Positions 17,763-24,880 of a stretch of 64,000 nt of DNA are shown piece after piece. The stretch is from Oscillospiraceae bacterium (GTDB lineage: Bacteria; Bacillota; Clostridia; Oscillospirales; Oscillospiraceae): positions 1 through 64,000 of the forward strand of contig JAGARK010000045.1 of NCBI GenBank assembly GCA_017622295.1. The letters are read 5' to 3'. Numbering within the stretch: position 1 is the first letter of the stretch; each line of letters begins with the position of its first letter. The position numbers and the translations under genes are program-made. The notes below the pieces were generated by a model that was not told the DNA's origin, made no database searches, and worked only from the letters and a program-made list of their open reading frames with translations.

Positions 17763-18458
17763 ATGAAAAAGGCAATTTCCCTGCTCTTGGCACTTGCGAT
17801 GTGCCTGTCCCTGTGTGCTTGCGGTGGTGGCAACAGCGATACACCTGATACTACCGAAGCAACTCAGGCTCCCACCACAGAAGCCACCCAAGCACCCACC
17901 GAACCCTCTGCCAAGTTAGCATTGGGCGAATCCGCCATTACAGATATCGCCGGACTCAAATTGGATAGCAGTGAATTTTGCTACTATATGGAGGATACGC
18001 TGGACGAAACTTACCTGACCCCCACAGATGAAGCAAATGATTATTACGCTGCGAGCGTGGGTTATTGTTATGTTGCGATGACCTTCACCATTTCAAATAT
18101 CGACCGTGGAGGAAGTTTGGATGTTTGTGCGGGCGGTTGGGACATTCTCTTTACCGCATCCTACAACGGACAAGAATACCCTTTACGCTCTTTTGTGCTG
18201 TGGGATAACGGCGGAAACCCTTATGTTTTCCAATTGGATACCGCAGTAATCACCGATAAGACAGGCAAAAGCGAGTTGCGGACTGGCGATTCTGTAAACT
18301 ACATTTTACACGCTGGCGAAACTATCACCATTAGAACTTTTGGTATTATCAATGTCGATCCCGAATCGCTGACCGATGGCTATGAACTGACTATCAATGT
18401 TCCCAACTCCAAAGGCGAGTACGAATACTTTACTTACACCATCCCCGCTCGATCCTAA
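17763..18458 (+). CDS. Secreted lipoprotein of unknown function (DUF4352-like)
   Basis: 231 residues with a lipoprotein signal peptide (MKKAISLLLALAMCLSLCAC, lipobox LCAC with the modified Cys about residue 20), a Thr/Glu/Ala/Pro spacer with TTEATQAPT repeats, and a beta-rich domain (AMTFTISNIDRGGS..., YILHAGETITIRTFG) of the type found in DUF4352/telokin-like extracellular proteins. Ribosome site AAGGAA eight bases before ATG. It is followed at once by a strong terminator, so it is a single-gene unit. The binding partner is unknown. Confidence 0.8.
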   Translation: MKKAISLLLALAMCLSLCACGGGNSDTPDTTEATQAPTTEATQAPTEPSAKLALGESAITDIAGLKLDSSEFCYYMEDTLDETYLTPTDEANDYYAASVGYCYVAMTFTISNIDRGGSLDVCAGGWDILFTASYNGQEYPLRSFVLWDNGGNPYVFQLDTAVITDKTGKSELRTGDSVNYILHAGETITIRTFGIINVDPESLTDGYELTINVPNSKGEYEYFTYTIPARS

Positions 18459-18467
18459 AAAACTACA

Positions 18468-18496
18468 ACAGGGAGCCTCGGCTCCCTGTCTTTTTA
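18468..18496 (+). terminator. Intrinsic terminator of the lipoprotein gene
   Basis: Hairpin ACAGGGAGCC-TCG-GGCTCCCTGT-like followed by TCTTTTT on the plus strand. Confidence 0.9.
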
Positions 18497-18502
18497 TATC
18501 AT

Positions 18503-18781
18503 TCACACGCTGATGGAGAACCGCCGACTGCTGACCTGCTTGGTGTAAGCCTTGTAGAGGTCAGGCAGAACCTTTTTGAAGGAAGTGCTGTCGAAGCGGT
18601 TGGAGAGGACAGAAGTCCAACGAACGATGTACTGACCTGCGATCAGCTCCTCGACCTCTCTTGCTTCCATCTCTGCCTTGATGGAGTTGCGGATGGTATC
18701 GGCCTCGTTCTTCATTTCTTCGATCATCGCCTCGTACTTGTTAAGCAGTTCGATCTTGGCGAGCAGTTCAATTTTAGACAT
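18503..18781 (-). CDS. Small phage/element protein (weak Gp157 resemblance)
   Basis: 92 residues. The first half is a coiled helix (KIELLAKIELLNKYEAMIEEMKNEADTIRNSI); the end carries a pattern I associate with phage and mobile-element proteins of the Gp157 kind (NRFDSTSFKKVLPDLY...YTKQVSSRRFSI). I do not know its function. Ribosome site AAAGGAG precedes the ATG at 18781. It is driven by a consensus-like promoter at 18906-18934 that shares an operator motif with the divergent HTH gene at 19040. Confidence 0.7.
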   Translation of the reverse strand: MSKIELLAKIELLNKYEAMIEEMKNEADTIRNSIKAEMEAREVEELIAGQYIVRWTSVLSNRFDSTSFKKVLPDLYKAYTKQVSSRRFSISV

Positions 18782-18905
18782 AGTTTTGATCTCCTTTGAG
18801 TTGTTTGATGTGTGTCGTCTTTCCGTGCTGTCAAGGCTCCTTTGTGTTTGATGTAGGACTTACAACAGGCCTTGTTGAAATTGGGTTGCCCTTATCTTCA
18901 AGAGT

Positions 18906-19012
18906 ATTATAGCACTAAAATCTCGTGCTGTCTATTGATATAATACACTAAATACTGGTGCTATTTCTGTGTAAATTTAGCACTTGATTTTAGTGCTTTT
19001 CTGTGTTAGAAT
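18906..19012. promoter_or_regulatory. Divergent promoter pair with matching AGCAC/GTGCT operators
   Basis: Minus promoter: -35 TAGACA (18929-18934), 17-nt spacer, -10 TATAAT (18906-18911). Plus promoter: -35 TTGATT (18984-18989), 17-nt spacer, -10 TAGAAT (19007-19012). Each promoter is overlapped by the same dyad: AGCAC(9)GTGCT at 18911-18929 and AGCACT(7)AGTGCT at 18979-18997, with further half-sites between (18957-18963). The layout implies one repressor closing both promoters, most simply the HTH protein at 19040. Confidence 0.75.
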
Positions 19013-19039
19013 ACGGATGATGGAAAAGGAGGCATTTTT

Positions 19040-19258
19040 ATGGCAATCCGCTACAAGGTTGACATTCTGGCAGAATTGAAGAAGAAAGGCTATTCGTCCA
19101 CTCGCATCCGTGAAGAAAAGTTGATCGGGCAGTCCTACCTCCAACAACTCCGGCGGGGGGAACTGGTATCGTGGAAAACTCTCGACACGATCTGCTCCCT
19201 CTTGGAGTGCCAGCCAGGCGATTTGATGGAGTATGTCCCCGCAGAGAGCCAAGAGTGA
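19040..19258 (+). CDS. Small Cro/CI-type HTH regulator
   Basis: 72 residues, essentially one helix-turn-helix domain of the YozG-like HTH_26 type (IREEKLIGQSYLQQLRRGELVSWKTLDTICSLLECQPGDLMEY). Ribosome site AAGGAGG eight bases before the ATG. Its promoter region holds the dyads described at 18906-19012, so it is probably self-repressing and also controls the divergent gene 18503-18781. Confidence 0.88.
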   Translation: MAIRYKVDILAELKKKGYSSTRIREEKLIGQSYLQQLRRGELVSWKTLDTICSLLECQPGDLMEYVPAESQE

Positions 19259-19426
19259 AAGATCGGAGGGGTGGGGGTACCCTTTCAGGAAAGCAAAAAA
19301 CGCAGACCCCTATCCTCATTCTGCGTGGCTCACGCTCTCGCTAAATGGCATTTTTGTTTTGAAAGACGATTTCCCCGACTGTTCTCGACAGAGCCATACA
19401 GACCCCGCCTGACGGCCTATAACGAA

Positions 19427-19472
19427 AAAAACGGCCGAATGCCCCACAGCGGTGGGCATTCAGCCGTTTTTC
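19427..19472. terminator. Bidirectional terminator
   Basis: Long hairpin AAAACGGC(c)GAATGCCC ... GGGCATTC(a)GCCGTTTT with A run on the left and T run on the right. Serves the HTH gene from the left and the gene cluster 21.6-19.5 kb from the right. Between 19259 and 19426 I see no gene. Confidence 0.85.
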
Positions 19473-19611
19473 ATTTGAAGTCTTTGAGTAGGTCATCAAG
19501 AGCTAAATCCAATGCGGTTTTCAGGCTTTTTTCCATAATCCGCATCACTTCCGCTTCAAGGATGGACTTCTTTTTCTTCTTTTCTTTCTCTTTGTCTTTC
19601 TGTGATTTCAT
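19471..19611 (-). CDS. Small basic helical protein, unknown
   Basis: 46 codons read from the minus strand: a Lys-rich start (MKSQKDKEKEKKKKKS) followed by an amphipathic helix (ILEAEVMRIMEKSLKTALDL). The ATG (19609-19611) overlaps the TGA of the upstream 61-residue gene (ATGA), so it would be translated by coupling. The stop codon abuts the terminator. It has no recognised family. Confidence 0.55.
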   Translation of the reverse strand: MKSQKDKEKEKKKKKSILEAEVMRIMEKSLKTALDLALDDLLKDFK

Positions 19612-19793
19612 TTGATCTTCACCTCGCTGACGATCTTTACATTGGGAATTTCGTTCGCTTCCCTGCGTGCCTCGATCTCACGCACCATCTTTCTGTGTAC
19701 GGAATAGAGGATTTGATCGGGAGTGTACCCATCAAGGTACATCGTATCGTAGTAGTCAGGGATTTTGCTGTCATAATAGTCTGCTAATGTCAT
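19608..19793 (-). CDS. Small protein, unknown
   Basis: 61 residues, Tyr/Asp-rich front (LADYYDSKIPDYYDTMYLDG) and a Lys/Glu/Arg-rich helical back (VHRKMVREIEARREANE). Start ATG 19793 follows AAAGGCGG. The small size, ATGA overlap with the next gene and placement behind the 217-residue gene suggest one operon of accessory-element genes. I do not recognise the family. Confidence 0.6.
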   Translation of the reverse strand: MTLADYYDSKIPDYYDTMYLDGYTPDQILYSVHRKMVREIEARREANEIPNVKIVSEVKIK

Positions 19794-19856
19794 TTTTACA
19801 CCGCCTTTCTCTACTTTTTATGGCAGTTGGGCGGGGTAAATTAAAGAAAAAAGACC

Positions 19857-19917
19857 AATTAAGTCGGGCACTTAACACCAAAAGAATAGTAGTTAGTGTT
19901 AAATGCCTGACTTAATT
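19857..19917. repeat. Large palindrome A (TTAAGTC-type element)
   Basis: 22-nt arms 19857-19878 and 19896-19917 pair with only two mismatches, both of which become G-U pairs in the minus-strand RNA; 17-nt loop. The right arm ends at the stop codon of the 217-residue gene. The same half-site (TTAAGTCAnnCATTTAACA) recurs in palindrome B on the other side of that gene. Confidence 0.8.
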
Positions 19918-20569
19918 AGCCTTCATATTCGCTCTCAACCGACTGCTGAATGAGCGAAAGCAGGTATTCAATTTTCTCATTGTAGATACCATTGATCTCG
20001 GGGATCGGCTGTTTGCGTGCCACTCCGCCGTGATCTGTCCGCATATTCGCAATCGCATCGAAGGAGTTCAGTCCGCTTTCAATATCGTCCCAATAGTCGT
20101 GCCAAGCCTCCACATACTCTGCGTGATCGCACAATCTCTGTTCGGTCTTATTGGCAAAGTAGTAGATGTAGTTCTTTGTGTAGCGATTGATAAGGTTGTT
20201 TGTTTCCAATCTGCGGGTGTAGTTTGCGATGGTCTGGCGGGACACATCCAATCCCATCTTCCGCATCCGCACTTCTTTTACCTCGTCCGGCATTGCCATA
20301 AAGACTTCATCTTCAAAGAAGTGGTAGTAGAAGTTCCGCAGTTTGGTGAAATCGGTGTTAGCATCGAAGCCTAACTCCATAATCGCAAACAGCTTGAATG
20401 GGTTGGTGATCTTGTGAATTGTGTAGAGCCGTTTCTCCGCCCATCCTGTCGAAGAAAACACGATGCCATACCTTGTCATTTTCCGCTCTAAGCCCTCTTT
20501 GTCCTTATTGCCAAACAGGGCGGACAGGTCAGGCTTGGAGTACACACATCCAACTTCTAACATTTTCAT
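19916..20569 (-). CDS. Accessory protein with predicted winged-helix segment, unknown
   Basis: 217 residues. The segment MGLDVSRQTIANYTRRLETNNLINRY reads like a helix-turn-helix with wing (NYIYYFANKT). Charged and aromatic residues dominate the rest; there is no signal peptide or membrane span. ATG 20569 follows AAAGGA. The gene is bracketed by two related palindromes (19857-19917 and 20584-20640), which could be its operators or processing sites. I do not recognise the family; a DNA-binding role is inferred from the HTH-like segment only. Confidence 0.65.
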   Translation of the reverse strand: MKMLEVGCVYSKPDLSALFGNKDKEGLERKMTRYGIVFSSTGWAEKRLYTIHKITNPFKLFAIMELGFDANTDFTKLRNFYYHFFEDEVFMAMPDEVKEVRMRKMGLDVSRQTIANYTRRLETNNLINRYTKNYIYYFANKTEQRLCDHAEYVEAWHDYWDDIESGLNSFDAIANMRTDHGGVARKQPIPEINGIYNEKIEYLLSLIQQSVESEYEG

Positions 20570-20583
20570 TGTCCTTTCTCGTT

Positions 20584-20640
20584 TTAAGTCATCTTCTTAA
20601 CACTAATTAAGAAGATTTTACTGTTAAATGAATGACTTAA
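20584..20640. repeat. Palindrome B (TTAAGTC-type element) with nested hairpin
   Basis: Outer arms TTAAGTCAT (20584-20592) and ATGACTTAA (20632-20640), with an inner perfect hairpin ATCTTCTTAA/TTAAGAAGAT (20591-20600, 20607-20616). The half-site ATTAAGTCATTCATTTAACA on the minus strand matches palindrome A. It occupies the whole gap between the 173- and 217-residue genes. Confidence 0.75.
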
Positions 20641-20642
20641 TC

Positions 20643-21164
20643 TTATGCGACTTCTGCCAGTTCTTCGGCTTCCTCTGTCTCGGAGGTGTTGCTCTCACTA
20701 TTCAGGAAAGCAACACCGCTAATCAGTTCAGGGGAGTTGGCCTTGTTCAGGTAGAAGATCGGGTCTTTACGGAAGTTGGGGAACTGTGCCACAAACCACT
20801 TGCGAACCATCGTGTAGCCATTGCCGTTGAGATCGGTGGCGAAGTCCTTCACGCACTCATATTCCTTTTGGAAAGCCTCACCATTGGGAATGCGGGAGAG
20901 GAACTTTTCCATACGCTTATAGGTCAGGTCTTTGAACTGATTGTGGGTGTATTCCTCGCCACTCTTGGTCTTGTACTTGGAGGGGGTGCGGTGGGTCTTG
21001 CGTTCCACTTTCAGGTCGGGGAAATCCTTCTTCAAGCGGGTCAGGATTTCGTATTCCTCGGTGGTGGGATCGTATGCCCGATCTGCGAAGTCCGCAGTCA
21101 TAATCAGGGTCATCTTGGTGAAGTCGATGCGGTAGTTCATTTCCCGCTTGCTAATCTTTGCCAT
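20643..21164 (-). CDS. Accessory protein, paralogue of the next upstream gene, unknown
   Basis: 173 residues. It aligns by eye over its full length with the protein at 21198-21638: TKMTLIMTADFADRAYDPTTEEYEILTRLKKDFPDL versus TKAFAKLAYTPGTAEFRYLAELHKAFPDF; DLTYKRMEKFLSRIPNG versus DLSVDRMEKFIKWFKGE; VRKWFVAQF versus MKKWFLDKY; both end ELAxVA. No signal peptide or membrane segment. I chose ATG 21164 because AGGA lies ten bases upstream; ATG 21173 is only four bases from it. Function unknown. Confidence 0.7.
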   Translation of the reverse strand: MAKISKREMNYRIDFTKMTLIMTADFADRAYDPTTEEYEILTRLKKDFPDLKVERKTHRTPSKYKTKSGEEYTHNQFKDLTYKRMEKFLSRIPNGEAFQKEYECVKDFATDLNGNGYTMVRKWFVAQFPNFRKDPIFYLNKANSPELISGVAFLNSESNTSETEEAEELAEVA

Positions 21165-21197
21165 ATCAATCATTTCCTTTCTTGTACTCTTGGTGGA

Positions 21198-21638
21198 TTA
21201 AGCGACATTTGCCAGTTCGGTGGTTTCTTCGGTAGTGGGAGCCTCGGCGGGCTTTTCTTCGTCAGGCTTATTCACCTTGGAGAAGTCAGCGTTCAGGTAT
21301 TCTTTCTTGTACTTGTCCAGGAACCACTTCTTCATCTTGCCATAGTAGCCTGCGGTTCCCTTGTAGAACGCCTTTGCGTTCTGGAACTCTTCCAGTTCCT
21401 TTTCGCCCTTGAACCACTTGATGAACTTTTCCATACGATCAACAGACAGGTCGGTGAACTTTTCCTTGTCCTCGTTCTTGCTTGCGGTACGCTGTACGAT
21501 GGGGAAGTCAGGGAAAGCCTTGTGGAGTTCTGCCAGATAACGGAACTCTGCCGTGCCGGGGGTGTAAGCCAGTTTTGCGAAAGCCTTAGTCAGCACGATA
21601 GTGTTTTCCTTAATTGCACAACCATTCATCTTCTTCAT
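21198..21638 (-). CDS. Accessory protein, paralogue of 20643-21164, unknown
   Basis: 146 residues from ATG 21638 (AAAGGA six bases before). See the paralogue for the shared blocks: an N-terminal (V/I)LTKAFAKLAY block, FPDFPIVQRT, RMEKF, KKWF, then an acidic Pro/Thr/Glu linker and ELANVA end. First gene of the cluster 21.6-19.5 kb; its promoter region contains a perfect-looking palindrome at 21766-21791. Tandem duplication within one operon suggests two subunits of a complex or diversification; I cannot assign a function. Confidence 0.7.
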   Translation of the reverse strand: MKKMNGCAIKENTIVLTKAFAKLAYTPGTAEFRYLAELHKAFPDFPIVQRTASKNEDKEKFTDLSVDRMEKFIKWFKGEKELEEFQNAKAFYKGTAGYYGKMKKWFLDKYKKEYLNADFSKVNKPDEEKPAEAPTTEETTELANVA

Positions 21639-21753
21639 AACATTTCCTTTCTTGTTGCCTCTTGGCAACTGCGTTTTGTCTTGGGATCGCTACCCTTTAA
21701 TTTGAGTTTTGAGAGGTTTTTTGTTTCTTATCTCTCTCAATCTTTGTACCCTA

Positions 21754-21791
21754 ATTATACAGAAAGTGGTATCCAATTCTTTGGATACCAC
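21754..21791 (-). promoter_or_regulatory. -10 box and palindromic operator for the 21.6-19.5 kb cluster
   Basis: TATAAT on minus at 21754-21759, and just upstream the dyad GTGGTATCCA/TGGATACCAC (21766-21791) where the -35 would be. The -35 itself is poor, so the dyad may be an activator site or a repressor site covering the polymerase. 21.79-22.0 kb holds no gene. Confidence 0.6.
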
Positions 21792-22008
21792 TCTTTTGTG
21801 AAGAAGTTTTTTAAAAGATTTTTGGGGTAAAACTCACGCTAACTTGTAGCCTCTTGTTCCTATCACTTAACAGATCAAAGGAACTCGCAGAAACTTGTAC
21901 AAACTCGTATTTTGCCCTTGACAAGGCAGGTCAACAGGAGGTACAATTTTGTTGACCGAAAGCCTCTTGGCTTTTGGAAAATCATTAAAAAAGTACGGCA
22001 AAAGGGTG

Positions 22009-22106
22009 CTTGAATGGCTAAAAGCCATCTGCGGAGAGGCCAAAAGTTGGCCTCGGAGCAGATGGCATTCAAGAGGTCAGCGGTTCGATCCCGCTTATCT
22101 CCACCA
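22009..22106 (+). repeat. tRNA-Ala(GGC)-derived attachment site with a large cruciform
   Basis: From 22062 the sequence is a perfect tRNA-Ala(GGC) 3' half: anticodon loop ATGGCAT, stem TCAAG, AGGTC, T-arm AGCGG-TTCGATC-CCGCT, acceptor TATCTCC and encoded ACCA. The 5' half is not a tRNA: CTTGAATGGC (the expected 5' anticodon strand) lies at 22009-22018 but 48 nt (22019-22066) of palindrome separate the two, and no D-arm precedes it. Hairpins: GCCATCTGC/GCAGATGGC (22024-22032, 22058-22066) and GAGGCCAA/TTGGCCTC (22036-22043, 22047-22054). A degenerate copy of the 3' half lies at 38955-38996. Best read as an att site left by a tRNA-targeting integrase; not a working tRNA. Confidence 0.75.
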
Positions 22107-22147
22107 AAAGTCGTGAAATCTACTCGATTTCACGACTTTTTCTTTTT
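22107..22147 (+). terminator. Terminator behind the tRNA-Ala 3' half
   Basis: AAAGTCGTGAAATC/GATTTCACGACTTT hairpin followed by TTTCTTTTT. It directly follows the CCA end, as for a genuine tRNA transcription unit. Confidence 0.88.
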
Positions 22148-22241
22148 ATAATCCTGACGTTTACCCTATATCGGGGTGATTTCCCAACCACCCCGATACA
22201 CCTCATTTGCCCGATACACTTCGTCTTGAATTCATCTTGAA

Positions 22242-22433
22242 TCAGGACGATTTTTTATAGTCCAATACGTTTCCGAATGTTCCCCTGCCGCTCTTGGAAA
22301 ATGCCTCGCTGAACCGATCCACAGCTTCCTTGCGGATACTTTCCTGCACGTGGAGATAGTGTCGGATCATATCCATGTCTGCGTGACCCACAATACTCTG
22401 AATGGTTTCTACAGATACACCCAGTGCCTGCAT
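22242..22433 (-). pseudogene. Tyrosine recombinase (integrase), C-terminal fragment
   Basis: Only the last about 63 residues of a phage-type integrase remain: GVSVETIQSIVGHADMDMI (helix with catalytic His/Gly-His) and RHYLHVQ with the catalytic Tyr, then a basic tail. The Arg-bearing and N-terminal parts are missing upstream of 22434. It lies 135 nt from the tRNA-Ala att site, where such integrases usually sit. It is a remnant of the enzyme that inserted an element here. Confidence 0.85.
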
Positions 22434-22609
22434 CTGAGAGACATAGGTATTTTCCCCTTTTTCTTATGGAACATCCCATCTTGAAAACTGTGTTTTCCAG
22501 CTGTATTATGAAGATATAAAAAAGGAGTGAGTCCAATGTACTAAGTAAACCACCCCTTCAAAACTATAGAAAGTAGAGGTTACGTAAATGCTGGAATCCA
22601 ACAACTTCT

Positions 22610-22645
22610 AAAACCCCTGACGAATTGGTGTCAGGGGTTTTCAAT
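22610..22645. terminator. Hairpin terminator in the gap before the methyltransferase gene
   Basis: AAAACCCCTGAC/GTCAGGGGTTTT. With A run left and T run right it can work both ways. The rest of 22434-22680 has no supportable gene. Confidence 0.75.
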
Positions 22646-22679
22646 TTGTCTGTTCATGCTCCGGAAGGGGCATTTTTTG

Positions 22680-22708
22680 TTGCCCATTGTAAGATTGCAT
22701 GATAGAAT
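22680..22708 (+). promoter_or_regulatory. Sigma-A type promoter for 22741 operon
   Basis: -35 TTGCCC (22680-22685), 17-nt spacer, -10 TAGAAT (22703-22708), 32 nt before the ATG. Confidence 0.65.
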
Positions 22709-22740
22709 GATTCCAAACAGGAAGGAGCTGGCAAGCAACG

Positions 22741-23352
22741 ATGAGCAACGAAAATTCATGGGACAGGCTCCTGCAGATTAAAACTGTCGGCCGCGATGAA
22801 ACCAATGCCGATGAGTACCATCACCCCTATGAACCCACTCCGTACTGCGTTCTGGAACGATTGGTGGGCAGCGGATTCTTTGGGCCAGATGATGTGGTTC
22901 TGGACTATGGCTGCGGAAAGGGCCGGGTGGGCTTTTTCCTGTCCTACCGGACTCGGGCGAAGACCATCGGCATCGAATATGATGACCGGATTTATGAGAG
23001 CGCACTGGAAAATCGAAAATCCACCATTTCCAGAGTGAAGCCGGATTTTGTGCTGACCCGGGCGGAAGAATATGAAGTACCAACCGATGTCAACCGGTGC
23101 TATTTCTTCAACCCCTTCTCCGTGGAGATCCTTCATAAGGTGATGGCTCGGATCATCGAATCCTGGTATGAGCACCCCCGGGAAGTGTTTTTGTTCTTCT
23201 ATTATCCGGCTGACGAGTACATTTCCTATTTGATGACCGTAGATGAGCTGGATTTCTACGATGAGATCGAATGTGATGATCTGTTTGTAGGGGATGCCCG
23301 GGAACGGATCATGATTTTTCAATTACCCGACTATCAAGAGGTGGAACAATGA
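22741..23352 (+). CDS. Class I SAM-dependent methyltransferase
   Basis: 203 residues. Motif I VLDYGCGKGRVGFFLSYRT (about residues 58-76) is the S-adenosylmethionine binding loop, followed by the acidic residue of strand 2 (TIGIEYDDR). CYFFNPFS replaces the usual NPPY-type motif. The substrate is not apparent. It overlaps the next gene by ATGA (stop 23350-23352, start 23349), so it is co-translated with the HXXEE membrane protein. AAGGAG lies somewhat far (13 nt) from the ATG. Confidence 0.85.
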   Translation: MSNENSWDRLLQIKTVGRDETNADEYHHPYEPTPYCVLERLVGSGFFGPDDVVLDYGCGKGRVGFFLSYRTRAKTIGIEYDDRIYESALENRKSTISRVKPDFVLTRAEEYEVPTDVNRCYFFNPFSVEILHKVMARIIESWYEHPREVFLFFYYPADEYISYLMTVDELDFYDEIECDDLFVGDARERIMIFQLPDYQEVEQ

Positions 23353-23963
23353 AAAAGTGGATCATAAATTACAATCTTGAAATCCTGACTGTGATTTTGG
23401 CAATCATATGCGGCGTGAGTCTGTTCTTTTGGGGCGGTCTGACACTGGCAGGCAAAGCATTACTTGGGTTTATGGTTTTATACACCCTTCACGAGTGGGA
23501 GGAATCCAGATTTCCCGGCGGTTTTTATGACCTGTTCTTTGGTGGATTCGGAATCGAAATCACAGCAAGTGAAGCAAGAATGCACCTGCCCGTTGCCATA
23601 TACATTCTGGTCATGCTGCTCGTTCCCTTTGCCTTGCAGCAGGTGACATTCCTTGTGCTGATTCCTTTGGGGCTGGGCCTTTTTGAGGGGGTGATCCATG
23701 TGGCAGGTATCAAAATCCACAAACTGAATAAGCCGTATACGCCCGGCATGATCACAGGACTCATCATGTTTGCCTACTCCATCTTTATCATCACACAAAT
23801 CAACAAAGCAGGCGGCTTGCCCTCTTGGCAATGGATCGTCGGCTTTGTCCTTGCGTTTGTAGGATTTGCAGTTATGGAGCAATTCTTCCTGAGGACGGTT
23901 GGACTCACTTTCGGCGATTTCAGAAAAATGGCAATGGCACGTGTCTTGGGCAACAGAAAGTAA
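23349..23963 (+). CDS. HXXEE-domain membrane protein
   Basis: 204 residues with about five transmembrane helices and the family motif H-x-x-E-E seen as HEWEE in the first third (LYTLHEWEESRFPGGFYD). The role of HXXEE proteins is not established; the conserved acid/His residues suggest a metal site in the membrane. Start overlaps the stop of the methyltransferase gene. No terminator follows before the next gene at 24066. Confidence 0.8.
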   Translation: MKKWIINYNLEILTVILAIICGVSLFFWGGLTLAGKALLGFMVLYTLHEWEESRFPGGFYDLFFGGFGIEITASEARMHLPVAIYILVMLLVPFALQQVTFLVLIPLGLGLFEGVIHVAGIKIHKLNKPYTPGMITGLIMFAYSIFIITQINKAGGLPSWQWIVGFVLAFVGFAVMEQFFLRTVGLTFGDFRKMAMARVLGNRK

Positions 23964-24065
23964 GCAGACAATCAGATTCCAATTACAGTTTGCCTGACTG
24001 ACAGCAACAGCGAGTTGCTTGTGCATTCGTTAGCACCGCAGTATACTGGTTATGAGGTGAATGAT

Positions 24066-24836
24066 ATGAATACAAAAGACATTATTCTGGAACTTAGAAC
24101 GAAACTGGGTTTATCCCAGGAAGAACTGGCAGAAAAGGTGTTTGTAACCCGGCAGGCAGTATCCCGTTGGGAAAACGGCGAAACCACACCAAACACCGAG
24201 ACGCTGAAGCTGCTGTCCAAACTGTTCAATGTTTCCATCAATACACTGCTTGGCTCTCCGCGGCAACTGATCTGCCAGTGCTGCGGCATGCCCCTGGAGG
24301 ATTCCAGCATCAGCAAGGAAACAGACGGTTTCTTCAACGAAGAATACTGCAAGTGGTGCTATGCGGACGGAGAATACATGTATCACGATATGGATGACCT
24401 GATCGAAGTCTGTGTCAGCCATATGGCAAGTGATGCTTTCACACCGGAACAGGTCCGGGCCTATATGCGAGACCTCTTGCCGAAACTGGGTTACTGGAAG
24501 AATCACACCAATTTGAATGGTGCAGATGAATTTGAGGCGTTCAAAAAGCTGCTGATCGATGAGATCAACGCACTGCACATTGAAGGGATGCCGAAGGTGG
24601 AAAAGCTCAATGCCCTTGTGGGCGGATACATCAATCTGGAATATCAGCTTCCAAATGGAACCCGTGTAAAATTCCTGGATGACGGAGCAACCTACCTGGG
24701 AACGCAGCTGGAAAGTGAACTGGAGAACGGCCGGTGTTTCGGAATCGCCGCCAATGTGGACTTCATTCTAGTATGCACCTACGAAGAGAACGGTGAGAGT
24801 CCGGAACTGATTGTATATAAAAAGAGAGCAACATGA
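24066..24836 (+). CDS. XRE regulator with zinc-ribbon domain
   Basis: 256 residues from ATG 24066 (GAGGTG six bases upstream). HTH at about 5-60 (LRTKLGLSQEELAEKVFVTRQAVSRWENGETTP), then the putative zinc ribbon of PF12674 type at about 75-150 (CQCCGMPL ... EEYCKWCYADG, four cysteines; HM). The C-terminal part (about 180-256) has an all-beta look and no recognised family. Probably a metal- or ligand-sensing regulator of its own operon with the two genes upstream. Confidence 0.85.
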   Translation: MNTKDIILELRTKLGLSQEELAEKVFVTRQAVSRWENGETTPNTETLKLLSKLFNVSINTLLGSPRQLICQCCGMPLEDSSISKETDGFFNEEYCKWCYADGEYMYHDMDDLIEVCVSHMASDAFTPEQVRAYMRDLLPKLGYWKNHTNLNGADEFEAFKKLLIDEINALHIEGMPKVEKLNALVGGYINLEYQLPNGTRVKFLDDGATYLGTQLESELENGRCFGIAANVDFILVCTYEENGESPELIVYKKRAT

Positions 24837-24845
24837 TATGATAAC

Positions 24846-24874
24846 GCCCCGGGAAACTTTTCGTTTCCCGGGGC
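24846..24874. terminator. Hairpin between convergent genes
   Basis: GCCCCGGGAAAC/GTTTCCCGGGGC, a 12-bp perfect stem with five-base loop between two converging genes; the T runs are weak. Confidence 0.7.
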
Positions 24875-24880
24875 ATTGTC

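Noticed and set aside
22033..22106. A 74-nt stretch that could be a complete tRNA-Ala
   Set aside because: The acceptor GGAGA and an AGTTGG are present, but the 5' anticodon strand cannot pair with TCAAG and the D-stem is absent; the competing hairpin is far stronger.
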